Assembly: GCF_965219715.1 (NCBI RefSeq)
Contig: NZ_OZ244785.1
Coordinates: 1,612,001 to 1,676,000 of the forward strand
DNA length: 64,000 nt
Origin: Bacterioplanoides sp965219715
Lineage (GTDB): Bacteria; Pseudomonadota; Gammaproteobacteria; Pseudomonadales; Oceanobacteraceae
Direction of reading: 5' to 3'
Made by a program: the position numbers and the translations under genes. Shown here one piece after another: positions 15,336-23,739 of this stretch. Position 1 is the first letter of the stretch. The number at the start of each line of letters is the position of its first letter. The notes below the pieces were generated by a model. That model was not told the origin of the DNA, searched no databases, and was given only the letters and a program-made list of their open reading frames with translations.

Positions 15336-16583
15336 ATGAAACTGCTCAGAAAACCACTCCCACTCACCCTGACCGGAGCACTTGTTATGGCTACTTTGTT
15401 TGGCGGTTGTGCCAGCTATCCTCATTCCAGTAAACGTGACATCAGCCGTATTGAACAATCCCCGCAATATCGTGATGGCAAGTTCCGTAACGATAAAGAA
15501 GTGCGGGTGATGGACCTGGATAAAATCTGGAGCTCGTTAAAAGAAGTCACCTTCAATAAACACCCACTGGCCGGGCCTCAACAGCAGATTCCGTTAAGTC
15601 CGCTGACGGAACAAGATTTTCAGGCCAGTGAAGAACAATCACTGCGCTTTGCCCGTCTTGGTCACTCTACCGTGATGCTCGAAATGAGTGGCAAGTTCTG
15701 GCTGACCGACCCGGTGTTTTCCGAGCGCGCATCACCGGTGCAATGGATGGGTCCTAAACGCTTCCACCCGCTGCCATTCGATGTTGCCCAACTGCCGGAA
15801 ATCGAAGCTGTGATTATTTCTCACAACCACTACGATCACCTCGATTATGGCAGCATCGTGCAGCTCAAAGACAAGGTGAACCATTTTGTTGTTCCTCTGG
15901 GTATTGGTGATACCTTACGTGGCTGGGGTGTAGCGCAAGAGAAAATCACCGAGCTGGACTGGTGGGAAAACAAAACCATTGGAGATGTGGAGTTGGTATC
16001 AACTCCGGCACAGCATTTTTCCGGCCGTGGAATTCGCGACTCTGCGAAAACACTGTGGAGTTCCTGGGTCATACGTAACCCGCAACATTCTGTGTTTTTC
16101 AGTGGCGATACCGGTTACTTCGATGGCTTTAAAGAAATTGGTAACCGCTACGGACCTTTCGACTACGCCTTTATGGAATGTGGTGCCTACAACCAGAACT
16201 GGGCCGATGTACATATGCTGCCGGAACAGAGCTTACAGGCCTTTATCGACATTCAGGGTAAAACCATGATTCCGGTTCACAATGGTACTTTCGACCTGGC
16301 GGCACACGCCTGGTATGACCCAATGGATCAGATCAGTCAGCTGGCCGAGCAACATGATGTCACCCTGCTTACGCCCATGATTGGTCAGTTGGTACAACAC
16401 AACGATCAAAACGGTGAAGCCACATCGTCGTCAGAGTTAAGCCAGAAATGGTGGCAAACCCTGATGGCGGAAGCACGTCAGAATCCTGAAGTAAAAGCCT
16501 GGGAGCAAAAGCAGAAGCTGGCGACAAACGATAAGAAAGCAACCTCAGAACTGGCTCTGAATGATCAGCCACAGAGCAACTGA
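15336..16583 (+). CDS. NAPE-PLD/UlaG-like metallo-beta-lactamase-fold lipoprotein hydrolase
   Basis: A 415-residue zinc hydrolase likely attached to a membrane: the N-terminus KPLPLTLTGALVMATLFGGC is a lipoprotein signal with Cys after GG. The MBL fold is clear: RLGHSTVMLEMSGKFWLTDPVF, then SHNHYDHLD (HxHxDH metal site), FFSGDTGYF and the late VHNGTFDL. The GPKRFHPLPFD and LWSSWVI segments match bacterial relatives of N-acyl-phosphatidylethanolamine phospholipase D, so a lipid or N-acyl substrate is plausible but not shown. ATG 15336 is preceded by GGAG seven bases upstream. It is preceded by operator O3 and is the probable target of the TetR regulator. Confidence 0.9.
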   Translation: MKLLRKPLPLTLTGALVMATLFGGCASYPHSSKRDISRIEQSPQYRDGKFRNDKEVRVMDLDKIWSSLKEVTFNKHPLAGPQQQIPLSPLTEQDFQASEEQSLRFARLGHSTVMLEMSGKFWLTDPVFSERASPVQWMGPKRFHPLPFDVAQLPEIEAVIISHNHYDHLDYGSIVQLKDKVNHFVVPLGIGDTLRGWGVAQEKITELDWWENKTIGDVELVSTPAQHFSGRGIRDSAKTLWSSWVIRNPQHSVFFSGDTGYFDGFKEIGNRYGPFDYAFMECGAYNQNWADVHMLPEQSLQAFIDIQGKTMIPVHNGTFDLAAHAWYDPMDQISQLAEQHDVTLLTPMIGQLVQHNDQNGEATSSSELSQKWWQTLMAEARQNPEVKAWEQKQKLATNDKKATSELALNDQPQSN

Positions 16584-16584
16584 G

Positions 16585-16884
16585 ATGGCAAAAACCGTAT
16601 TAATTACTGATGCCGCCTGTGAGTCAGGAAAAATGACGGCCAGGCGTTATCTCGATGATGGCTGGAACGTGGTTGCCGGCATGCGTCGCCCGGCTTTGCA
16701 CCAGGAGTTTAATCATATGGAGCAAGTGTTGGTGGTTGCGCTGGACGTTACCAACCGGGAAATGGCCGAGGCTGCACTGTGGCAGGCGAAATCCTATTTC
16801 GGAAAAATCGACGCTGTGATTAATAACGCCGACTACGGTGATGCCGTCGCTGATATCACCATCGGGTTAAGCCAGACCGCTTAA
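16585..16884 (+). pseudogene. Remnant of a short-chain dehydrogenase/reductase
   Basis: A 100-residue frame resembling the first 40 percent of an SDR enzyme: KTVLITDAACESGKMTARRY corresponds to the usual VLITGASSGIG nucleotide-binding start, and VINNADYG to the NNAG motif. The glycine-rich loop has lost its second and third glycines and NNAG reads NNAD, and the frame stops well before the catalytic Tyr-x3-Lys. It begins one base after the stop of the upstream lipoprotein gene. This looks like a decayed, non-functional copy; a small expressed protein with another role cannot be excluded. Confidence 0.7.
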
Positions 16885-16920
16885 TCCGATGGTGCTGTAT
16901 TTAGAAGGAGCTGTGCGGAA

Positions 16921-18045
16921 TCAGAAACACCAGGCGATAAAACGGCTGATCTTCTGACCCTGCGCCATCTTCACCACTTCGGTTTTTTTCACACCCTGAG
17001 CTTTCAGGTATTCCAGCATCAATGGCACATTTTCTTGCTTAGAGATCAGCGAGGTAAACCAGGCAACCTGCTGACCGTATTGCTGGCTTTCCCGTGTCAT
17101 CCGTTTCAGAAATGCCAACTCACCACCTTCACACCAAAGCTCATTATTCTGGCCACCGAAGTTACGCTGCTTTTCAGCATTCACCTTTGCTTTGCCCCAT
17201 GGGTCAGAGCGGTCAGCAGGGGCTGCCGGAGCGGCCTCTGGTTGCTGGCGTTTTTGCTGATGGCGCGACAAGTTGCGTTGCTTACGCAGGTTTTCGGCCT
17301 GAGCTTCTTCCGCCGACGCATAAAACGGCGGATTACACACAGATAGCGCGAAGCGTTCACCCGGCTGAATCAGATTACGGAAAACAGATCGATCATCCGG
17401 TTGCTGACGTACTTCAATCTTGTGCTGTAACGCCGGGTTAGCCGTCAGAATATCGTTGGCGGCACGGATTGCCGTTTCATCAATATCGCTGGCCAGCATA
17501 TTCCACTGATACTGGCAGGCGCCCAACAATGAATAAATCAGATTGGCGCCGGTACCAATATCCAATACCCGCACTGGTTCTTTATTCAGCTGATATTTAT
17601 TCAGCAGATCCGCAGCGTAGTGAATGTAGTCGGCACGGCCCGGAATCGGCGGGCATAAATAGCCTGCCGGGATATCCCAGCCTTCAACACCGTAGTGATG
17701 CTTCAGCAATGCCTGGTTCAGACAGACGACTGCGCGACTATCGGCAAAATCGATGGTTTGCTCACCACGAGGATTGGTCGTCAGGTATTGCTCCAGTTGC
17801 GGCAGCGTCTTTACCAACGCCTCCATATCATAACGACCCTGATGTGGATTACGTGGATGCATGGTTAACGGTTTGCGCGGCTTACTACCCGAGTAAGGGG
17901 CAGACTTGTTAGCAGAGCGACGTTCGGATCCGCCCTGCTTTGCAGTACGGACTTTTATGCTGGGTTTCTTTGGCCCGGCATCGCCACTTCGGGATAAGCG
18001 TTTATTCGCCAACGGCCGTGACCGGGAATTATCTGAGTTGCTCAT
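16921..18045 (-). CDS. rlmF: 23S rRNA (adenine(1618)-N(6))-methyltransferase RlmF
   Basis: RlmF methylates A1618 of 23S rRNA. A basic, disordered N-terminal tail of about 60 residues precedes MHPRNPHQGRYDMEALV, a strong family signature. The SAM-binding motif is VLDIGTGANLIYSLLG and the catalytic motif for N6-adenine methylation is NPPFY. The chain is 374 residues, longer than E. coli RlmF because of the tail and a Gln/Ala/Pro-rich insert after NPPFY. It is convergent with the SDR remnant and stands alone. Confidence 0.95.
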   Translation of the reverse strand: MSNSDNSRSRPLANKRLSRSGDAGPKKPSIKVRTAKQGGSERRSANKSAPYSGSKPRKPLTMHPRNPHQGRYDMEALVKTLPQLEQYLTTNPRGEQTIDFADSRAVVCLNQALLKHHYGVEGWDIPAGYLCPPIPGRADYIHYAADLLNKYQLNKEPVRVLDIGTGANLIYSLLGACQYQWNMLASDIDETAIRAANDILTANPALQHKIEVRQQPDDRSVFRNLIQPGERFALSVCNPPFYASAEEAQAENLRKQRNLSRHQQKRQQPEAAPAAPADRSDPWGKAKVNAEKQRNFGGQNNELWCEGGELAFLKRMTRESQQYGQQVAWFTSLISKQENVPLMLEYLKAQGVKKTEVVKMAQGQKISRFIAWCF

Positions 18046-18347
18046 CGTTTACATTTCCGCACTGAATTTTGGCGCGAACTTTACCACATTTACGGCCCGG
18101 GATTGCAGTGACGCTTCAGCACAAATTGGTGGGGTGAATAAGCTGTTTTTGGCCTGTTAATGGCCTTGAGAGCTATTTACTTTTAGCAATTTTTCTGAGG
18201 CTGACCATCTGGTCAGACCAATCGGTGAAACGGATTACAAAAAAGCGTTAATTGAGGGTATTTTTCATGACGAATCACCTAGGAAGGATACATTCGCTGG
18301 GGTAGAATTCGCGCCGCTTTTTACTTGCGAATATTCAGGAGTTCATC
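18046..18347. other. Intergenic region between rlmF and pit with a GntR-type palindrome
   Basis: About 300 bases with no gene. Centred on 18215 is TGGTCAGACCA inside a longer near-palindrome (TCTGGTCAGACCAA). TGGT-n3-ACCA-type palindromes are typical binding sites for FadR/PdhR-like GntR regulators. It lies about 130 bases upstream of the phosphate transporter and about 165 bases upstream of rlmF. Assignment to a specific regulator is not possible. Confidence 0.4.
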
Positions 18348-19613
18348 ATGGAACTTATCGCCGACCAGGGGTCGTTGTTTATCATCCTGGCCTGCATCTT
18401 TGGTGCATTTATGGCTTGGGGCATTGGCGCGAATGATGTTGCTAATGCAATGGGAACCTCAGTAGGTTCCAAAGCCATCACCATTAAACAAGCGGTGCTG
18501 ATCGCGATTATCTTTGAGTTCGCCGGTGCATTCTTTGCCGGTGGCGAAGTAACAGCGACTATTCGTAAGGGCATTATCGATCCGTCCTATATTGCCGGAA
18601 CGCCAGACCTGCTGGTGTTTGGTATGTTGTCGGCTCTGTTGGCAGCAGGCACTTGGCTGCTGATTGCGTCTTATCGCGGTTGGCCGGTATCAACAACCCA
18701 CTCCATCGTCGGTGCTATTGTTGGTTTTGCTGCCGTAGGTATTTCCATGGATGCTGTTAACTGGGGTAAGGTCGGCAGCATCGCCGCCAGCTGGATTGTT
18801 TCCCCGGCCGTAGCAGGCAGTATCTCATTTGTTCTGTACAAGACCGTTCAGCACTGGATTCACGACAGCAAGGATCCTTTTGCTCAGTCTAAGCGCCTGG
18901 TGCCTTTTTATATTCTGTTAGTTGGCTTCGTTATTTCGATGGTAACGCTGACCAAAGGTCTGAAGCATTTAGGCCTGAATATTTCTTATCAGGACGCCTT
19001 ATGGATGGCGGCCCTGTCCGGTGGCGTCATTATGGCCATTGGCACTTTCTTTGTTAGCCGTATCCATGCTGACCCGGAACTCTCTGAAGAAGTGCACTTC
19101 GCCAACGTTGAAAAAGTGTTCTCGGTACTGATGATCTTTACTGCCTGCGCCATGGCCTTTGCCCACGGCTCAAACGACGTTGCTAATGCTATTGGCCCGG
19201 TTGCTGCGGTTGTCAGCGTGATCGAAAACGGTGGTGAAATTGCCGCTAAGTCAGCATTACCAATCTGGATTCTGCTGGTCGGTGCATTGGGTATCGTGGT
19301 TGGCCTGGTCACGTTTGGCCATCGTGTGATTGCAACTGTCGGCAGTGGTATCACTGAATTAACCCCAAGCCGTGGCTTCGCTGCCACACTGGCTGCTGCA
19401 ACCACCGTCGTTGTAGCGTCAGGTACCGGCTTACCGATTTCCACCACTCACGTATTGGTTGGTGCCATTTTAGGCGTTGGTCTGGCAATGGGAGCAGACT
19501 CTCTGAATATGCGTAAGATCGGTTCTATTTTTGTTTCCTGGATTGTTACGCTACCTGCCGGTGCAGCATTAGCGGTAACCTTCTTCTTTACCTTCCGCGC
19601 TATCTGGGGCTGA
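18348..19613 (+). CDS. pitA: Low-affinity inorganic phosphate transporter, PiT family
   Basis: A 421-residue inner-membrane protein that carries phosphate with a cation. It has the two PiT signature repeats: GANDVANAMGTS near the N-terminus and HGSNDVANAIGP near residue 270, with STTH sequences (STTHSIVGA and STTHVLVGA) repeated in both halves. About ten hydrophobic segments are visible. There is no adjacent PhoU-like (DUF47) gene, which often accompanies PiT genes. An IS1111-type element was inserted directly after the gene, between it and its apparent terminator at 20947-20973. Confidence 0.95.
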   Translation: MELIADQGSLFIILACIFGAFMAWGIGANDVANAMGTSVGSKAITIKQAVLIAIIFEFAGAFFAGGEVTATIRKGIIDPSYIAGTPDLLVFGMLSALLAAGTWLLIASYRGWPVSTTHSIVGAIVGFAAVGISMDAVNWGKVGSIAASWIVSPAVAGSISFVLYKTVQHWIHDSKDPFAQSKRLVPFYILLVGFVISMVTLTKGLKHLGLNISYQDALWMAALSGGVIMAIGTFFVSRIHADPELSEEVHFANVEKVFSVLMIFTACAMAFAHGSNDVANAIGPVAAVVSVIENGGEIAAKSALPIWILLVGALGIVVGLVTFGHRVIATVGSGITELTPSRGFAATLAAATTVVVASGTGLPISTTHVLVGAILGVGLAMGADSLNMRKIGSIFVSWIVTLPAGAALAVTFFFTFRAIWG

Positions 19614-19655
19614 TCCACAGTCATCAAACGCGTACAAAAATGTATGGCTCCCCTC

Positions 19656-19867
19656 GTCGTTGCAAGTACTTTTCGACGACGAGATGGTTTTGCGCTAATG
19701 TATTCGGAGTCGTGGTGGGAATTCTACTTCCCGCTCCTCGATGAGCATCCGCGCCAGATAGCCCTAAAAAGCCCACAGCGTTCTACGCTGTTTTTTGTGA
19801 CGGGGTTTTATCTGGCCGGTTCAACCGTTTTCATCATCATTAACTACCTGCAAACCCGATAATCACA
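19656..19867 (-). other. Non-coding 3' flank of the IS1111 element: possible guide (bridge/seek) RNA region
   Basis: This stretch between the transposase stop and the inverted repeat carries several hairpin-forming segments, including ACAGCGT-TCT-ACGCTGT at 19775-19791. IS1111-type elements encode their target-choosing RNA in the region downstream of the transposase, so this is where it would lie. The RNA itself cannot be delimited from sequence alone. The plus-strand open frame here has no resemblance to any protein. Confidence 0.4.
19775..19796 (+). terminator. Terminator-like hairpin inside the IS element
   Basis: Seven-base arms ACAGCGT/ACGCTGT with a 3-base loop are followed by five or six T on the plus strand. 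It could stop read-through from pit, or be a structural part of the element's non-coding RNA region. Confidence 0.55.
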
Positions 19868-20881
19868 CTAACTAACAAATACTTGCTTGCGGCTGAGCAC
19901 TGCCCAGGCTATCCGTGCAAGTTTGTTCGCCAGTGCGACACAAACCACATTAAACGGTTTGGTTTTCTTTAATTCCTTCAGCCAGGAGCTGAATGGACTT
20001 TTCTCTTCATCCCATTTCGACAGCACCGACCTGGCTCCATGGACAAATAAACATCGAAGTTGTTTATTGCCTCGTTTGCTAATCCCCAACAGATTTTGTT
20101 TTCCACCAGTGGCGTATTGCTTCGGTACAAGCCCAAGCCAGGCGGCCAGGTGACGACCGTTCTTAAACTGTGTTCCATCTCCAATACGCATAATTAATTG
20201 ACTGGCCGTCATATCACCCACACCAGGAATTGTTTTCACCAACTGACAAAGTTCATCCTATTCAACCCATTGTTTTATCTTTTTATCCTGCTCAGAAATG
20301 CGTTCATTCAGATATAGATAGTGATCATGTGCGGATTGCAGTTCAGCCATTAAGGCAGTTGGTAAGGTGATATGCTTTTACTTAGCCAGCCAGAAAAACA
20401 GCGTCTTAATGGTGGGATGACCTTTAGGGAGCGATAGTCCAAACTCCAGCAAAATGGCACCAATACGGGACATCAGGGCGGTACGCTCTTTGATATAACC
20501 TTCTCTCAAACGATGGCAGGCAGACAGAGTCTGGGCTGTCTCTGTTTTTACCGGAACAAAGCGCATGTGTGGTCGGGAGCAGGCTTCTGCAATCGCTTGC
20601 GCATCAATAAAATCGGTTTTGTTTCCTTGAACATATGGCTTTACGTACTTTGGTGGAATCAGACGAACCTGATGGCCGTATGACTGACACACTCTGGCTA
20701 ACCAATGAGCGCCACCGCAAGCTTCAAAAGCAATCAGGCAAGGCGTTGACTGAACCAGATATTCGAGGAGTTTGGTACGGGTAAGTTTTTTCTGAACGAT
20801 GATGTCTTCATGGTCATTGCGACCAATCAGGTGGAAATAGGTCTTGCCTAAATCGATACCGAGGATTTTGATCGTAGACAT
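19868..20881 (-). pseudogene. IS110-family (DEDD) transposase with two in-frame stop codons
   Basis: Read through, the frame is 338 codons, a normal IS110 length. It is interrupted by TAA at 20378-20380 and TAG at 20258-20260, without any frame change. The N-terminal RuvC-like part has ILGIDLGKTYFHLIG, IAFEACGGAHWL and KTDFIDAQAIAEA, carrying the DEDD residues. The C-terminal part has the IPGVGDMTASQLI helix-hairpin-helix and the block QYATGGKQNLLGISKRGN. Many relatives have Ser where this copy has Ala before TGGK, possibly a further inactivating change. Both stops can be explained by one C-to-T change each (CAA to TAA, CAG to TAG). Confidence 0.92.
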
Positions 20882-20946
20882 GAGATGGCCCTCTTCGTAA
20901 GAAATCCCAATTCAGAATACTCTGAAATGAGGGGAGCCATCTCATT

Positions 20947-20973
20947 AAGCCCGGTTCGTAGCCGGGCTTTTTT
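20947..20973 (+). terminator. Terminator, probably the original pit terminator
   Basis: AAGCCCGG pairs with CCGGGCTT around a 7-base loop, followed by T's on the plus strand. It begins 6 bases beyond the IS inverted repeat. Without the IS it would lie about 35 bases after the pit stop codon. Confidence 0.8.
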
Positions 20974-21015
20974 ATGTCTGAAAGATTGTCGGTCCGATGT
21001 TTATAACCAGTTAAG

Positions 21016-21621
21016 TCAACCGATAAACTGCGGACCTAAGCCCATTCCCCACATCACTACCGTGATCGCCATACAGCCAACCAGGGCACATAAACCAACA
21101 GTGAGCATCGCGCTGGCAAAAATAAAGCCGCGCTCTTCCGGGATATCCATAAAAATCGGAATACCGCTATACAGTAAATAGACGGTGTAACCAACCGCTC
21201 CCAGCACCACAAAAACATCCAGCCAAAGAATCGGCACCAGACCGATAAAGCCAGACAAAAACAATGGAATAGAAGTGTAAATGGTAAAGATCAGACAGCG
21301 TTCAAAACTCGCGGTGACGCCAAACGTTCGCTCCATCCAGAACATGCAATAAGAGACAAATGCCAGACCAAACAGCAACGCAAAATAGAATCCAACCGCA
21401 ATCGGTATTGCGCTTTCGACGCTGAGCTTCACCACGTCGCCACCGGCAATACTCCACCCCATTTGAGTAGTACCGATAAACAACGACACCGGTGGGATTA
21501 ATGCCAGAATCAGAGCATAACGAGCGAAAACCTGAACAAGACTGGGCGCGCCTTCCTTACGGATTGCATCCCACTCTTCCCGTGGATGGTAGAGCAGTCC
21601 GAACATATGATGAGCAAACAT
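21016..21621 (-). CDS. Yip1-domain inner-membrane protein
   Basis: A 201-residue integral membrane protein with five hydrophobic segments. The opening LLYHPREEWDAIRKE matches the start of bacterial Yip1-domain proteins (PF04893), in which a short amphipathic head precedes the membrane bundle. Family function in bacteria is not established. It stands alone, convergent with the IS remnant and separated by about 165 bases from tatD. Confidence 0.8.
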   Translation of the reverse strand: MFAHHMFGLLYHPREEWDAIRKEGAPSLVQVFARYALILALIPPVSLFIGTTQMGWSIAGGDVVKLSVESAIPIAVGFYFALLFGLAFVSYCMFWMERTFGVTASFERCLIFTIYTSIPLFLSGFIGLVPILWLDVFVVLGAVGYTVYLLYSGIPIFMDIPEERGFIFASAMLTVGLCALVGCMAITVVMWGMGLGPQFIG

Positions 21622-21764
21622 AGCAGGTTACCTCTGCAGTGGGCTTGCATTTCAAGCTATACAGTCGTCTGCCGTTGTACAAGTATTTGAAAAAACCTGA
21701 TCTAAAAAACCAGATGCTCAGCTCCGCTTTCTATAAAAACAGCGGGAACTTTTTATCAGATAAG

Positions 21765-21791
21765 ATTTTAAGAGCTAAACGCTCTTAAAAT
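21765..21791 (-). terminator. Weak hairpin at the end of tatD
   Basis: Eleven-base perfect arms ATTTTAAGAGC/GCTCTTAAAAT with a 5-base loop overlap the tatD stop codon. The stem is AT-rich and the following tract on the minus strand (CTTATC) is poor in T, so termination would be inefficient. Confidence 0.4.
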
Positions 21792-22606
21792 TGAATGGTG
21801 GGTAAAACAGTATTTAAATTACGTTTGAATTGCTGAGACAGAGCCTCTGCCGATTCCTGACGTAATGCCGCTAACAGATAGCCATATAGCGGAATCATCT
21901 CCGGGGTGTTGGTTTTTCCCGCGAGAAATGCCGGTGACATATCCGGCGCATCGGTTTCCAGCAACCAAGCGGACGACGGCAACTGCTGCAGTGTTCGGCG
22001 CAGTTTCTTCGCTCTAGGAAAGGTCATCGCACCACCTATTCCCAGCTTAAAACCCGTATCCAGCCAACGCCTTCCTTGTTGCACACTGCCTGAAAACGCG
22101 TGAACAATTCCACCGCTGCTAAAGCCCTGTTGTTTCAGATAACTCGATGCTTCGTCATGGGCACCACGAATATGCAGGATGAGAGGTAACTTTAAAGATT
22201 GAGCAATGGCTACCTGATCGGTAAAAAACTGCCATTGGCGCTTGCTCTCAACTTCCGGATCCACCGCTTGCTGCTGCAGGGTTTTATCGATGCCAATTTC
22301 TCCCACCGCAACGGCAGCAGACTGCTTCAGCTCGGACTCCAGGCCATTCAGGTCAGCGAAATCAGCCTGGCTAAGAAAATACGGGTGAATTCCCTGAGCA
22401 AAATACCAATCGGGCTGACAGAAACCCGCCAACGCTTGGCTTTGCGCCAATGTAATCCCGGGAATCAACATACCACGCACCCCTGCGTGCCGGGCACGTT
22501 GCCAAAGCTCTTTACGTTCGTCATCAAACTGGCGGAAATCAAAATGACAGTGACTGTCGAACCAGGATATTGAAGATTTCTCCATTCCTTCAGCTGAATC
22601 TGGCAT
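21785..22606 (-). CDS. TatD-family metal-dependent hydrolase (DNase-like)
   Basis: A TIM-barrel hydrolase of the TatD family. SWFDSHCHFD supplies the first metal-binding HxH, AVGEIGID the glutamate, LILHIRGAHDEA and GGIVHAFSGS the central histidines, and LLETDAPDMSP the final aspartate. All catalytic positions are present. The length (273 residues from ATG 22606) fits. Starts at a GTG (22615) or ATG 22576 are also possible. It is divergent to the small gene at 22689. TatD proteins act on DNA ends and are tied to DNA repair; the in vivo substrate of this paralogue is unknown. Confidence 0.93.
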   Translation of the reverse strand: MPDSAEGMEKSSISWFDSHCHFDFRQFDDERKELWQRARHAGVRGMLIPGITLAQSQALAGFCQPDWYFAQGIHPYFLSQADFADLNGLESELKQSAAVAVGEIGIDKTLQQQAVDPEVESKRQWQFFTDQVAIAQSLKLPLILHIRGAHDEASSYLKQQGFSSGGIVHAFSGSVQQGRRWLDTGFKLGIGGAMTFPRAKKLRRTLQQLPSSAWLLETDAPDMSPAFLAGKTNTPEMIPLYGYLLAALRQESAEALSQQFKRNLNTVLPTIQF

Positions 22607-22688
22607 AAATTTCACTCGGCATACTGGCGAACCAAAGGTAGTCTGCTAATTAATTAAGAGTTGTGTATTTTTCAGGAACAAGCTTGCC

Positions 22689-23069
22689 ATGGAACTGGAT
22701 GCAAAAGAACTGCGGGAAACGGTGATTCGTCCAACCTTAAAATATCTGGGTAAAGACTCAGATGCCACAGAAAACATCCTGCTGGCGCTGGCGCAAATCG
22801 GACAACAAAATGGCAGTCATCAGGAAAAAAGTTTTGGCATATTTCAGATTGACGCCGCACTTCACCAAAAAGTCTGGAACCAGTACCTCGCATTTGATCC
22901 GGATTTAGCCAGCCGCATTCGTGGGCTGGCGTCACAACGCGAGTTTCTTAATAACCCGCACATCGAACTGACCACCAACCTGTCTTACGCCTGCGCCATC
23001 GCCTGGGCTATTCATCTGGCTTTTCCCCAGGTCAAACAGCACAGCCGCGCCAATACCACCACCAGCTGA
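22689..23069 (+). CDS. Small protein resembling phage-type transglycosylase-like proteins, catalytic glutamate apparently lost
   Basis: 126 residues. The layout MELDAKELRETVIRPTLKYLG, GIFQIDAALHQKVWNQYL and RIRGLASQREFLNNP resembles a family of phage and bacterial proteins with a compact lysozyme-like fold, recalled from general knowledge and not searched. In those the segment after the first helix usually contains a Gln-Glu-Ser motif with the catalytic Glu; here the position reads AQIGQQNG without Glu. There is no signal peptide. It stands between tatD and msrA and shows no other phage genes around it. It may be a domesticated, non-enzymatic relic. Confidence 0.55.
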   Translation: MELDAKELRETVIRPTLKYLGKDSDATENILLALAQIGQQNGSHQEKSFGIFQIDAALHQKVWNQYLAFDPDLASRIRGLASQREFLNNPHIELTTNLSYACAIAWAIHLAFPQVKQHSRANTTTS

Positions 23070-23070
23070 G

Positions 23071-23703
23071 TTAGTCGTAACTGATGTTGCAACCGCCTAA
23101 ACCGCAATAGCCATTGGGATTCTTGGCCAGATACTGCTGGTGATACGTTTCCGCAAGATAATAAGGCACACCTTGCAGAATCTCAGTAGTGATTTGGTCC
23201 GGTTTACCCGCAGCAACGAGCTTTTGCTGATAACGTAGCAACGAGCGCTCGGCCAGCTCGATATCGCGATCCTTCTGCAGATAAATTCCCGATCGATATT
23301 GGGTGCCCACATCGTTCCCCTGGCGCATTCCCTGCGTAGGATCGTGGCTTTCCCAAAATACTTTCAGCATGGCTTCCAGACTGGTTTGTTGCGGGTCATA
23401 CCAGATTCTTACCAGTTCATTATGACCGGTATTACCGCTACAGACTTCCTGATAGGTTGGATTGGGCGTGTGCCCGGCCCCGTAGCCAACAGACGTAGCC
23501 ACAACACCATCGGCTTGCCAGAAGCGGCGCTCTGCCCCCCAGAAACAGCCCATACCAACAATCAACTCTTCCAGATCGTCTGGACAATCACCAACAAAGT
23601 TTTCGCCGTTCACAAAATGAATTGGATCCACTTCCAACGGTTCTGGTCGCCCGGGAAGAGCCTCCTCCGCAGAAGGGATGGACATTAATTTTGGACGCCA
23701 CAT
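23071..23703 (-). CDS. msrA: Peptide methionine-S-sulfoxide reductase MsrA
   Basis: MsrA repairs oxidised methionine in proteins. The catalytic motif GCFWGAE places the active Cys at residue 53, and the C-terminus YCGLGGCNISYD carries resolving cysteines at 200 and 205. YRSGIY and VGYGAGHTPNPTYQEVCSGNTGHNE are present. ATG 23703 with GAGAGG upstream gives 210 residues, as in the longer MsrA class. It ends 1 base after the small gene at 22689 (convergent) and is divergent, with only 36 bases between starts, from the MBL gene that follows. Confidence 0.97.
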   Translation of the reverse strand: MWRPKLMSIPSAEEALPGRPEPLEVDPIHFVNGENFVGDCPDDLEELIVGMGCFWGAERRFWQADGVVATSVGYGAGHTPNPTYQEVCSGNTGHNELVRIWYDPQQTSLEAMLKVFWESHDPTQGMRQGNDVGTQYRSGIYLQKDRDIELAERSLLRYQQKLVAAGKPDQITTEILQGVPYYLAETYHQQYLAKNPNGYCGLGGCNISYD

Positions 23704-23739
23704 AATGCAGACCTCTCTGAATATCGGAACCTGTTGTAT

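Larger units (their letters stand above)
19644..20940 (-). mobile_element. Inactive IS110-family element, IS1111 type
   Basis: The element is bounded by 12-base perfect inverted repeats: ATGGCTCCCCTC at 19644-19655 and its complement at 20929-20940. Subterminal repeats of about this length mark the IS1111 branch; other IS110 elements lack inverted repeats. Inside is one DEDD transposase frame on the minus strand, broken by two stop codons, followed by about 210 bases of non-coding DNA on its 3' side. True element ends lie a few bases outside the repeats and cannot be fixed without an empty site. Confidence 0.85.

Noticed and set aside
19644..19862. Plus-strand open frame of 72 codons next to pit
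   Set aside because: It starts inside the IS inverted repeat and spans its non-coding flank and a terminator hairpin; no protein-like features.
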